Assembly: GCA_022729835.1 (NCBI GenBank)
Contig: DZBC01000112.1
Coordinates: 1 to 6,767, forward strand
Source of the DNA: Sulfuricurvum sp.
GTDB taxonomy: Bacteria; Campylobacterota; Campylobacteria; Campylobacterales; Sulfurimonadaceae
Length of the DNA: 6,767 nt
Reading direction: 5' to 3'
In this document: piece by piece, positions 1 through 6,147 of the stretch
How the letters are laid out: each line of letters starts with the position of its first letter
Position numbering within the stretch: position 1 is the first letter of the stretch
Made by a program: the position numbers and the translations under genes
The notes under the pieces: generated by a model
What the model was told of the DNA's origin: nothing
Seen by the model: only the letters and a program-made list of their open reading frames with translations
The model's database searches: none

Positions 1-20
1 GATAAAACAAAACTCCGCCT

Positions 21-50
21 TTCACTCTAAAAGCTCACATGGGCTACAAT
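21..50 (+). promoter_or_regulatory. Candidate sigma-70-type promoter for the envelope cassette
   Basis: A TACAAT hexamer at 45-50 differs from the TATAAT -10 consensus at one base. It is preceded, with an 18-bp spacer, by TTCACT at 21-26, which matches four of six bases of the TTGACA -35 consensus. Transcription would start near 57, giving a leader of about 20 nt before the GT9 start codon. This is judged by eye only, and the gene that precedes the window is unknown. Confidence 0.4.
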
Positions 51-63
51 AACGTTTTGCTTT

Positions 64-70
64 GAGGGAG
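64..70 (+). promoter_or_regulatory. Ribosome binding site that fixes the GT9 start
   Basis: GAGGGAG lies 6 nt before the ATG at 77. An in-frame TTG at 62 would place the Shine-Dalgarno inside the coding sequence, so the ATG at 77 is the better start. Confidence 0.7.
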
Positions 71-76
71 ATAACG

Positions 77-1300
77 ATGAACGTCGATACGATGCGCCAC
101 ATTGACCACTATGCGGGGATTCCGCTCACTTTTGCGCTGACGCTGGGGCTTAAACTGAAGCGACTCTTTTTGCCCGAAACGCCCCAAAAGCCCAAGAACG
201 TTCTGCTCATCGAGCTGAGCGAAATGGGCAGCGCCATACTGGTCGATCCGGCGATGCGCAAGTTGCAAGCACAGATCGAGGGCGAACTCTTTTTTGTGAT
301 CTTCAAAAAGAACAAGGCCTCTTTATTGCTGCTGGGCACCGTCAAAGAGGAGAACATCTTCGCGATTGATGAAGAAGGTTTGGTGCCGCTTGCGCAAAGC
401 ACGCTGGCGTTTTTGAAGTGGTGCCGAGAAAAGCAGATCGATTCGGTGATCGATCTGGAGCTCTTTTCGCGCTTTACGGCGTTGCTGAGCGGGCTTTGCG
501 GCGCCGTCAACCGCGTAGGCTTTCACAGCTTTCACAACGAGGGACTCTACCGAGGTGACCTGCTCAGCCGCAAAGTGGCCTACAACCCCCACATGCACAT
601 TGCCAAAAACTTCGTCTCGCTCGTCGATGCTCTGTTGTGCGAGGAGCCGCAGCTTCCCTACACCAAACGCATCATCGGCGATGAGGAGATCGTGTTGGCC
701 CAAACAGAGGTGAGCGAGGAGCAAAAAGAGGCGGTGCGGGTCATCGTCGCGCAGCGCTATGCGGGGTTCGATCCGCAGCGTAACCCTATCATATTAGTTA
801 ATTCCAACGCCTCCGATCTGTTGCCGCAGCGCCGCTGGGCACGTCAAAATTACGCCAGAGTGATTGAGATGATTCTATCCTCCCACTCCGGTGCGATTGT
901 GCTGCTCACCGGCTCACCCGATGAGCATGAGGGGGCGCAGGCACTGTGCAACATGGTTTATAACCCCCGCTGCATCAACTTTGCCGGAGCCGTGAAGTTT
1001 TTGCAGTTGCCGCATCTGTATGTCATCAGCGCCTTTATGCTCACCAACGACTCCGGCCCCGCCCATTTCGCGGCGATTACGCCGATGCACACCTATGTGA
1101 TCTTCGGCCCCGAAACCCCTGCACTTTATGGCTCTTTGGGTTCGACGACGCCGATTTTTGCGGGTATGGCCTGCAGCCCCTGCGTGAGCGCCGCCAACCA
1201 CCGCAAAACCCCCTGCAGCGACAACCAGTGTATCGCGATCATTACTCCCGAGTGGGTCTTTAACACGCTGTGTCCGCGTCTTGATGATTTACCGCGCTGA
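77..1300 (+). CDS. Glycosyltransferase family 9 (ADP-heptose:LPS heptosyltransferase-like)
   Basis: This 407-residue cytoplasmic, membrane-peripheral enzyme would transfer a sugar from a nucleotide-activated donor (ADP-heptose in the characterised relatives) to LPS core or another envelope glycan. The N-terminal Rossmann-like half starts with the strand NVLLIELSEMGSAIL (41-55), where GT9 enzymes carry their acceptor-side glycine loop. The C-terminal half carries the donor-side block NDSGPAHFAA (324-333) followed by FGPETPALYG (343-352), the best family signature here. A four-cysteine cluster lies near the C-terminus (C366, C369, C380, C385). Residues 1-40 form a basic, partly hydrophobic extension that may lie on the membrane. 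The ATG at 77 was chosen because GAGGGAG sits 6 nt upstream. The 3' end overlaps the next gene by 17 bp, which suggests one transcript and coupled translation. Family assignment is firm. Assignment to a specific WaaC/WaaF/WaaQ-type role is not supported, and an exopolysaccharide or glycoprotein acceptor remains possible. Confidence 0.88.
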   Translation: MNVDTMRHIDHYAGIPLTFALTLGLKLKRLFLPETPQKPKNVLLIELSEMGSAILVDPAMRKLQAQIEGELFFVIFKKNKASLLLLGTVKEENIFAIDEEGLVPLAQSTLAFLKWCREKQIDSVIDLELFSRFTALLSGLCGAVNRVGFHSFHNEGLYRGDLLSRKVAYNPHMHIAKNFVSLVDALLCEEPQLPYTKRIIGDEEIVLAQTEVSEEQKEAVRVIVAQRYAGFDPQRNPIILVNSNASDLLPQRRWARQNYARVIEMILSSHSGAIVLLTGSPDEHEGAQALCNMVYNPRCINFAGAVKFLQLPHLYVISAFMLTNDSGPAHFAAITPMHTYVIFGPETPALYGSLGSTTPIFAGMACSPCVSAANHRKTPCSDNQCIAIITPEWVFNTLCPRLDDLPR

Positions 1301-2717
1301 TACGTACCTGCCCTTTTGGGTCTTTGTCGTACTGCTCACGCTGGTGCGGCTGCTCACCATCCCCTTTTTTGATCTTGGGGTGGATGAGGCGCACTATGTG
1401 CTTTATGGGCGCTATCTTGATCTGAGCTACTTTGACCATCCGCCACTGGTGGGGTGGACGCACGCGCTGTTTGCGTGGCTGCTTGGAGAGAACCTGATCG
1501 CCGCGCGTCTAAGCGCCGTGTTGCTTGGTATCGTCACCTTGTGGTCTCTTTATCGCTTTTTATTGCAGGTGATCCAGAGCCAAAGCGCCGCGCTTTTTGG
1601 GGTGGTGGCATTTGCCGCTACGCCGATGTTTGGGGCACTGTTTATGATGCTGATGCCCGAAACCCTGCTGCTTGCACTTATCTTTCCGATGCTCCTGAGC
1701 CTTCATGCCATAGAGCGCCACAACCGTCTGCGCGACTGGGCGGTGCTGGGTGTGGCGCTGGGGCTTGCGGGTTTGGCCAAATATACGGCAGTGCTGATCC
1801 CTTTGGCGCTGCTGCTCTATCTATTGTGGCGACACAAGGGCGCCGTGCTGCTGACCTACAAACTCCCGCTTGCCGCGCTTATCGCTTTGGCGATGGTGTC
1901 GCCGGTCGTGGTGTGGAACATGCAGCACGATTGGATCAGTTTCGCTTTTCAATCGCATCACGTTACGGGCGGCAGCGGGATCGATTTGGAAGCATTTGGC
2001 CTATCGATTGCGGCGCAATTCGGGGCGTACTCGCCCTTTTTGGCTCCGGTGGCGTTTTACGGTTTGTACCGTGCACTGCGTTCGCCTAGCGATCTGCTCT
2101 TTAGCGCGGGCGTGGTCGCGGCGGTGATCGTGCTCTTTTTTGGGTTTGCATCGCTCTTTAAAAGTGCGCTGCCGCATTGGAACGCCCTCTTTTACCTGCT
2201 GATGCTGCCCGTAGGCAGCGCCCTACTCTTTGAAAAGGTGCGCTTTTGGGGGCGCTATATCCGTTTTAGCGTGGTGCTCTCTTTGCTGCTGACGCTCTAT
2301 CTGCACAGTGAGCTGGCACTCAAATACACCCCCTTTCCCCCATACCAGAGTCTGCACCGCGATATCTACGGCTTTGATCAGATCATGCAAGCGGCCAACG
2401 CTTGTTTGCAACCCGATCAATCGCTCGCCGTTGCCAATTGGTCGCTCGCGTCGCGCGCGCTGTACTACAATCGAGACTACAATTCATCTGTGTTTGTATT
2501 GGATCGTCGTTTTGATCAGTTCGATCTATGGCAGCAAGCAGATCCCATCGGGCGCGATCTGCTGCTTATTTCGACGCATGATTTCAAAATCAATGTCGAT
2601 CAAAAGCTACAGTGTCAGCGCGTGGTCGAAATGGGCCATTACGACGTGCGCATCCGTCACCGCATTATCGATACCGCAACATTTACCCTGTGTGAAGGCT
2701 TCGGGGGTCTGCGGTGA
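1284..2717 (+). CDS. GT39/PMT-family (ArnT-like) membrane glycosyltransferase
   Basis: This 477-residue polytopic inner-membrane protein would move a sugar from a polyprenyl-phosphate carrier to an acceptor on the periplasmic face (lipid A in ArnT, protein in PMTs). After the first membrane helix (about 10-28), the first periplasmic loop carries D30 and the acidic pair D34-E35 in DEAHY, where the family's catalytic/metal-binding acid lies. It continues into SYFDHPPLVGW (48-58), a strong PMT_2 signature. Further conserved pieces are LAGLAKYT (161-168), VVWNMQHDWISF (209-220) and ALPHWN (295-300). About ten hydrophobic helices span roughly 10-340. The C-terminal 130 residues are soluble and probably periplasmic, shorter than in full-length ArnT. 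The ATG at 1284 lies inside the GT9 gene, and a TTG immediately before it is a less likely start. No clear Shine-Dalgarno is seen, so translational coupling is likely. The 3' end overlaps the phosphatase gene by 4 bp. Donor and acceptor are unknown. Confidence 0.88.
   Translation: MIYRADTYLPFWVFVVLLTLVRLLTIPFFDLGVDEAHYVLYGRYLDLSYFDHPPLVGWTHALFAWLLGENLIAARLSAVLLGIVTLWSLYRFLLQVIQSQSAALFGVVAFAATPMFGALFMMLMPETLLLALIFPMLLSLHAIERHNRLRDWAVLGVALGLAGLAKYTAVLIPLALLLYLLWRHKGAVLLTYKLPLAALIALAMVSPVVVWNMQHDWISFAFQSHHVTGGSGIDLEAFGLSIAAQFGAYSPFLAPVAFYGLYRALRSPSDLLFSAGVVAAVIVLFFGFASLFKSALPHWNALFYLLMLPVGSALLFEKVRFWGRYIRFSVVLSLLLTLYLHSELALKYTPFPPYQSLHRDIYGFDQIMQAANACLQPDQSLAVANWSLASRALYYNRDYNSSVFVLDRRFDQFDLWQQADPIGRDLLLISTHDFKINVDQKLQCQRVVEMGHYDVRIRHRIIDTATFTLCEGFGGLR
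2703..2707 (+). promoter_or_regulatory. Ribosome binding site supporting the GTG start of the PAP2 gene
   Basis: GGGGG sits 6 nt before the GTG at 2714, inside the end of the GT39 gene. It supports the GTG start, which gives an Arg-rich N-terminus, over the ATG seven codons further in. Confidence 0.5.
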
Positions 2718-3349
2718 GGCGGCGTTTGGTGTGGATGCTTATCATTGGGCTTCCTCTTGCTCTCTTCTCTCATTTTTTCATCGATACAACCGTGGCGCGG
2801 TGGGCCATCGCGCAGGGGGACGCCCTCTCAGAGCCTTTTGATTGGCTCAGTCGTCTGGCGGAGTCGCACTACTGGCTGGTGCCTAGCGTATTTTTGTGGA
2901 TCTACTGGCGCTGGATTCGACCCCGTCCACAGTGGGCTTTGCGCGCACTTTTTATGTGGGTGGCCATCGCTTTTAGCGGTTTGGCGGTCAATATCGTGAA
3001 GATCATCTTTGGCAAAGCGCGGCCGTTGATGCTGCGCAACGAGGATATATTCGGGTTTACATGGTTCAATGTTTCGCCCGATTTTGCCTCCTTTCCCTCA
3101 GGTCACACCACCACGGCATTTACAATTGCGACTGTTTTGGCGCTGCTGTTTCCGCGTTATTGGTTCTGGTTTTACATGTATGGTCTGTTGATGGCGCTAA
3201 GTCGTGTCTTTTCGTGGTGGCACTATCCCAGTGATGTGATTGCGGGTGCTTTGTTTGGTACCGTGGCGACAGTGTGGCTCTTTACATGTAAGCGCTTTCC
3301 CTTTTTTAGAAACCGAGTGACTCATCAAGATTACAGAATATCAATTTAA
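2714..3349 (+). CDS. PAP2-superfamily membrane phosphatase
   Basis: This 211-residue integral membrane phosphatase contains the complete PAP2 catalytic set: K96-x6-R103-P104, P128-S-G-H131, and S163-R164-x5-H170-x3-D174. In this family H170 is the nucleophile, assisted by D174, and H131 is the proton donor. Six hydrophobic helices are visible (about 5-23, 52-69, 76-98, 132-147, 149-163, 175-191), with an Arg-rich N-terminus (RRR) and a basic C-terminal tail that should both be cytoplasmic. This puts the active site on the periplasmic side. Plausible substrates are undecaprenyl pyrophosphate, lipid A phosphate (LpxE/LpxF-like) or phosphatidylglycerol phosphate; the sequence does not decide. 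The GTG start overlaps the GT39 stop as GTGA. Pairing with a PMT-type enzyme fits either dephosphorylation of the lipid acceptor or recycling of the lipid carrier. The 3' end becomes visibly A/T-rich, and no terminator hairpin follows. Confidence 0.9.
   Translation: MRRRLVWMLIIGLPLALFSHFFIDTTVARWAIAQGDALSEPFDWLSRLAESHYWLVPSVFLWIYWRWIRPRPQWALRALFMWVAIAFSGLAVNIVKIIFGKARPLMLRNEDIFGFTWFNVSPDFASFPSGHTTTAFTIATVLALLFPRYWFWFYMYGLLMALSRVFSWWHYPSDVIAGALFGTVATVWLFTCKRFPFFRNRVTHQDYRISI
3175..3182. repeat. TACATGTA palindrome, copy 1 (in PAP2 gene)
   Basis: Perfect 8-bp palindrome. In the PAP2 reading frame it is read TAC-ATG-TA(t), giving Tyr-Met-Tyr. It is one of five identical copies in the window. 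Confidence 0.8.
3283..3290. repeat. TACATGTA palindrome, copy 2 (in PAP2 gene)
   Basis: Identical to copy 1 and 108 bp from it, but read in a different codon phase (ttT-ACA-TGT-Aag, giving Phe-Thr-Cys-Lys). Confidence 0.8.
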
Positions 3350-3354
3350 TTTAG

Positions 3355-3373
3355 TTTGACACCACTTTGACAC
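3355..3373. repeat. Direct repeat TTTGACAC-N3-TTTGACAC, candidate operator upstream of pelC
   Basis: Two perfect copies of TTTGACAC (3355-3362 and 3366-3373) are separated by CAC, a period of 11 bp, so both lie on the same face of the helix. On the minus strand this reads GTGTCAAA-GTG-GTGTCAAA. OmpR/PhoB-family response regulators bind tandem half-sites with this period, and the PhoB box also carries TGTCA twice at 11 bp. The repeat ends 10 nt before a possible -10 box (TATAAC, 3384-3389), a position where an activator could replace the -35 contact. The regulator is not identified. Confidence 0.55.
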
Positions 3374-3389
3374 TGAAAAGATCTATAAC
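3356..3389 (+). promoter_or_regulatory. Candidate pel promoter region
   Basis: The 54-bp gap between the PAP2 stop (3349) and the first possible pelC start is A/T-rich. It holds two TTGACA hexamers (3356-3361 and 3367-3372) and a TATAAC at 3384-3389. The spacers are 22 and 11 bp, neither the usual 16-18, so this is not a plain sigma-70 promoter. An activator-dependent promoter, or one recognised mainly through the -10, would fit better. A second A/T-rich -10-like element, TATTAT, lies at 3418-3423. Using it would place the transcript start after the ATG at 3404 and require pelC to begin at 3449 or 3455. Confidence 0.35.
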
Positions 3390-3448
3390 TCTTCGAAGGC
3401 TTTATGGACAAAGAGTGTATTATATTGTTATCAAAAAAGAGTGAGGGA

Positions 3449-3967
3449 ATGGTATTGAAATCGTATTCTTTGGTTGTTATGAGTGTATTGTTTTTTTATG
3501 GTTGTTCGCAAACAAAATTATCCACTAATGCACACCTTCCGGAACGTTGCTACGGTGAAACCGTCGGCGTTTTTGCCCTTGACAACTTCACTGACACGCC
3601 TCAGGCTGGGATGCGTGCGTCCAACCTCGTCGAGGGCGTTTTGATCGCTCGTGGGCTTCAGACACGCAACCTGATTACTTCAGCCTCAGAGCTTAGCTAC
3701 GACGAAAAGATCGCCTTGGCGCGTAAAGAGCAGATCGCTTGCGTGATGCTCGGCGGCGTGAGTGAATGGCGCTATAAAACGGGGATCGACGGCGAACCCG
3801 CGATCAGCCTGCAACTGAAGCTTGTGGACACACTCACGGGCAAAATCGTCTGGAGTGCTACGGGTTCAGATAACAGTTGGGGTACTTCGTCGATCGGAAC
3901 GACGGCGCAGAATCTGCTTGAAAAGCTGGTACGTGTAGGCGATATGCCACCCAAAACAGAACGCTGA
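3449..3967 (+). CDS. pelC: PelC, outer-membrane lipoprotein of Pel polysaccharide export
   Basis: PelC forms a periplasmic ring at the outer membrane that funnels the cationic Pel polymer to the PelB export pore. This copy has a lipoprotein signal peptide: a Lys near the start, the hydrophobic stretch LVVMSVLFF, then YGC with the lipidated residue at C19. The Phe at lipobox -3 is atypical. The mature domain of about 154 residues has the TolB-N-like alternation expected of PelC, with ALDNFTD (43-49), GVLIARGLQTR (63-73), VMLGGVSEW (99-107) and the C-terminal block KIVWSATGSDNSWG (132-145). The start is uncertain. ATG 3449 gives 172 residues, the length I recall for P. aeruginosa PelC, but GAGGG (3443-3447) ends only 1 nt before it. 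TTG 3455 would have that Shine-Dalgarno at 7 nt. ATG 3404 gives 187 residues with a long, atypical n-region. Identity is supported jointly by sequence and by the pelD, pelE and pelF that follow. PelD starts 7 nt after the stop. Confidence 0.85.
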   Translation: MVLKSYSLVVMSVLFFYGCSQTKLSTNAHLPERCYGETVGVFALDNFTDTPQAGMRASNLVEGVLIARGLQTRNLITSASELSYDEKIALARKEQIACVMLGGVSEWRYKTGIDGEPAISLQLKLVDTLTGKIVWSATGSDNSWGTSSIGTTAQNLLEKLVRVGDMPPKTER

Positions 3968-3974
3968 TTTCGGT

Positions 3975-5216
3975 ATGACCTTTTTTCTTCGCTACCGCGA
4001 ACTGATCGTTAAGTATGCCTACCTTGAGACCGCTATTATCATGGTGTTGTACTTTTCTGTAGGCTATCTTACTAACCCCAATGACCTGTGTATGGTCTCC
4101 CAGAAGATCTCATTTTTGACCATTGTGATGGCCTTGATCACACTGTTTCATGGGCTCTCCAGTGGGTTGCTTGCGACACTACTGCTCTTTGTTGCGATGA
4201 ATACGGGATATGCGCAGTTTGATTACGCATTTTTTCTCAAAGAGTTTGTTTTGGTGTTGATTTTCGGTGAGTTCCACTTTTATTGGAGCCGCACCATTGA
4301 GCAGCACCGTACCCTAGCAGCGTTCACGGAAACCAAGCTTTCAGAATTAAGCAAAGCCTTTTACACCCTTAAAATCTCGCACGATCAGCTCGAAAAGAAC
4401 TATGTTTTTAAGCCTATGAGCCTACGTCAAGCGATACGTTCGATCAAGGACGGGGCACAAGCCGGTGCGGAGCATCGAACTTATGCGCGCTTTTTGGGAT
4501 TGTTGGAGAAAAACTACATGATAGAGCGCTCCTTTCTCTTACATGTAGACACGCAGCTTTCAGTGGTTGCCAAAAGCGAAAACGATGTAAAGATTGATCT
4601 TAAGGATTTGATGATCACCGAAGCGATAGAGAAGAAGATGCCGATTTATATCAGTGAGCATGTCGGAACGATGCAAAGTGCTTATCTGGCGGTCATTCCG
4701 GCGGTCTACAGTCATGAAGTGCGCCTGTTGTTGGTGATCGAAAAAATGCCTTTTCTCTCATTCAACAAGGACAATCTTATCTCCTTGTCGATCCTGTTAA
4801 GCTACCTCTATGAGGAGTTTCAGAAGGTTAAGATTCTTGATGGTATTCGGGATTTTTTCCCATGGTTTCAAGAGAATTTTCGCTTTGAGCTCTATAGATT
4901 GAATGATCTAAACCGTATCTACCGTATCCATTCTACGGTTTTGGTGTTCGAGATCGACGATCCCCTTGATGCGCATCGACTGCAGGAGTGTATCAGCAAA
5001 AATCTGCGCTCACTCGACATTATGAGCCAAGTTGTGACCCCGCATCGTATCTTGTTGGCTGTTTTGTTCCCTTTTGCGGATGAGGCTTCTGCATCGGGAT
5101 TTGTGAAACGAATTTTTGAATTACTACATGTAGAAGAGAAACAGTATCGTTACGATATCTTTGATCTGTCGCAACTCTCCTTGTTGCAAACCTATATCGA
5201 GCGTCGCTGTGAATGA
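3975..5216 (+). CDS. pelD: PelD, membrane c-di-GMP receptor of the Pel synthase complex
   Basis: PelD senses c-di-GMP and switches on Pel polymerisation through the inner-membrane complex with PelE, PelF and PelG. This 413-residue copy (P. aeruginosa PelD is about 455) has four hydrophobic helices (about 14-30, 43-57, 59-76, 86-104). A helical linker (105-141), a GAF-like domain (about 150-290) and a C-terminal degenerate GGDEF domain (about 300-413) follow. At the GGDEF position the sequence is VTPHR (354-358), so diguanylate cyclase activity should be absent. An RxxD I-site is kept just before it (R345-S-L-D348), and R379 lies 34 residues after R345, matching the layout of the two arginines that contact c-di-GMP in Pseudomonas PelD (R367xxD370 and R402). 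A second RxxD (R308-L-N-D311) is probably not the I-site. There is no clear Shine-Dalgarno before the ATG; it follows pelC by 7 nt and its end overlaps pelE. Base composition is lower in GC than the upstream block. Confidence 0.92.
   Translation: MTFFLRYRELIVKYAYLETAIIMVLYFSVGYLTNPNDLCMVSQKISFLTIVMALITLFHGLSSGLLATLLLFVAMNTGYAQFDYAFFLKEFVLVLIFGEFHFYWSRTIEQHRTLAAFTETKLSELSKAFYTLKISHDQLEKNYVFKPMSLRQAIRSIKDGAQAGAEHRTYARFLGLLEKNYMIERSFLLHVDTQLSVVAKSENDVKIDLKDLMITEAIEKKMPIYISEHVGTMQSAYLAVIPAVYSHEVRLLLVIEKMPFLSFNKDNLISLSILLSYLYEEFQKVKILDGIRDFFPWFQENFRFELYRLNDLNRIYRIHSTVLVFEIDDPLDAHRLQECISKNLRSLDIMSQVVTPHRILLAVLFPFADEASASGFVKRIFELLHVEEKQYRYDIFDLSQLSLLQTYIERRCE
4540..4547. repeat. TACATGTA palindrome, copy 3 (in pelD)
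   Basis: Perfect copy, read tTA-CAT-GTA (Leu-His-Val), a third codon phase compared with copies 1 and 2. Confidence 0.8.
5125..5132. repeat. TACATGTA palindrome, copy 4 (in pelD)
   Basis: Perfect copy extended to the 10-bp palindrome CTACATGTAG (5124-5133), read CTA-CAT-GTA (Leu-His-Val). Confidence 0.8.
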
Positions 5217-6147
5217 GTTGTGGATCTGGACAACTGCATCGATGGCGCATTTTTATCTGCTTCATGGATGCCTCTCTCTGCTCTTTGCCATTGTGGGTGG
5301 TTTGATTTTGAAGCGTCGATACGCCGACGCGCACTATAAAATAGTCGCCCTACTTTTGGCAATGCAGATCGCTATGCCCATTATTGGCTACTTGTTTGGC
5401 GCATGGATCATCTACTATCTACGCAACGTGCGTTACGACAAACGTCTCACCCATACACGCTATATTGATATGGATGATTTTCAAAGTGAGTTTGTGCAGA
5501 TCAAAAGGATTTTCGGTGAAGCTTCGATCAGTGAGCTGCTCAACGGCACCAACAGTTCGAGCGCACTCAAAACCAAAGCGCTGGCCTCCGTCTCCGACCA
5601 CATCAACCAAAAAAATATCAATCTGATCAAGAGATCGCTATCCGATAGCGACGATGAGGTACGACTCTATAGCTTCGCCCTGATTGATGGGATGGAGCGC
5701 GACATCAATGATAAAATCCATCAGATGCTTCAGGCGTTTGAGCAGACCCAGGCGCTTGAGCGTAAAATCGACATTGCCCGCGATCTGGCATCACTCTATT
5801 GGGATATGGTCTATTTTGAACTTTCCGATGCGGATCTCAAAAGCTACATTCTCGATCAGGTCAAATATTTTGCGCGCTTTGTGCTCAAAGTTTTTCCGGG
5901 GGATGTAAAGGTAAACACTATTTTGGGCAAGGTCTATTTGATAGAGCATCAATACGACGAAGCGGCCACCTGTTTTACATTGGTCATCGAGCAAGAGGGC
6001 GATAATGAGTATATCCTCCCTTATTTAGCTGAGATCTACTTCAATATGCGTAATTTTCGCAGTGTCAAAGCTCTGCTTGCGACAGCCGATAGCATGAAGA
6101 TCAATGCAATGCTACATCCAGTACTGCAACAATGGAGCCACGCATGA
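5209..6147 (+). CDS. pelE: PelE, membrane-anchored TPR scaffold of the Pel synthase complex
   Basis: PelE is an inner-membrane protein with cytoplasmic tetratricopeptide repeats that holds the Pel synthase complex together. Two hydrophobic helices (about 13-34 and 44-69) flank a short basic segment (KRRYADAHYK). The rest is a soluble alpha-helical region with a SDSDDEVRLYSF stretch and, near the end, two recognisable TPR units (about 235-263, with YLIEHQYDEAATCF, and 268-296, with LAEIYFNMRNFRSVKALL). Length is 312 residues from the GTG at 5209, against about 329 recalled for P. aeruginosa PelE. That GTG overlaps the pelD end by 8 bp, and GAG lies 7 nt upstream (weak). ATG 5242 (301 residues, 25 nt after pelD) is a fair alternative, while the TTG at 5161 is unlikely. 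The stop overlaps the pelF start as ATGA. Repeat-rich proteins diverge quickly, so identity rests on membrane-TPR architecture plus position between pelD and pelF. Confidence 0.85.
   Translation: MNELWIWTTASMAHFYLLHGCLSLLFAIVGGLILKRRYADAHYKIVALLLAMQIAMPIIGYLFGAWIIYYLRNVRYDKRLTHTRYIDMDDFQSEFVQIKRIFGEASISELLNGTNSSSALKTKALASVSDHINQKNINLIKRSLSDSDDEVRLYSFALIDGMERDINDKIHQMLQAFEQTQALERKIDIARDLASLYWDMVYFELSDADLKSYILDQVKYFARFVLKVFPGDVKVNTILGKVYLIEHQYDEAATCFTLVIEQEGDNEYILPYLAEIYFNMRNFRSVKALLATADSMKINAMLHPVLQQWSHA
5635..5651. repeat. 17-bp interrupted palindrome inside pelE
   Basis: TCGCTATC-C-GATAGCGA is a perfect 8-bp inverted repeat around one base. As RNA it could form a 6-bp stem with a 5-nt loop. 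It lies in the codons for Ser-Leu-Ser-Asp-Ser-Asp and has no U-tract, so it is not a terminator. Chance is a reasonable explanation. Confidence 0.4.
6134..6137 (+). promoter_or_regulatory. Ribosome binding site of pelF
   Basis: GGAG lies 6 nt before the pelF ATG at 6144, inside the last codons of pelE. It confirms the ATGA-overlap start. Confidence 0.65.

Noticed and set aside
304..312. Possible early diguanylate cyclase activity assigned to PelD-like regions or other c-di-GMP enzymes in the window
   Set aside because: No intact GGDEF, EAL or HD-GYP motif occurs in any translated gene here. PelD is only a receptor by its motifs.
109..724. Open frames on the minus strand opposite the GT9 gene (133 residues each)
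   Set aside because: They lie wholly within a strongly supported gene on the other strand, have low-complexity shadow-like translations and no recognisable motifs or ribosome binding sites.
1454..2841. Long alternative + strand frames inside the GT39 gene (211, 85 and 177 residues)
   Set aside because: Their translations are rich in Arg, Cys and Ser in the manner of out-of-frame reading, and the overlapping GT39 frame has clear family motifs throughout.
3355..3373. Sigma-54 -24/-12 promoter reading of the repeated TTTGACAC
   Set aside because: The GG and GC dinucleotides at the required 10-bp spacing are absent. The repeat is better read as tandem half-sites.
3350..3403. Rho-independent terminator between the PAP2 gene and pelC
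   Set aside because: No GC-rich stem followed by a T-run is present. The only small palindrome (CTTCGAAG, 3391-3398) is too short and lacks a T-tract, so read-through cannot be excluded.
5161..5208. TTG at 5161 as the pelE start
   Set aside because: It would overlap pelD by 56 bp with a Cys-rich N-terminal extension and no ribosome binding site. GTG 5209 or ATG 5242 is more likely.
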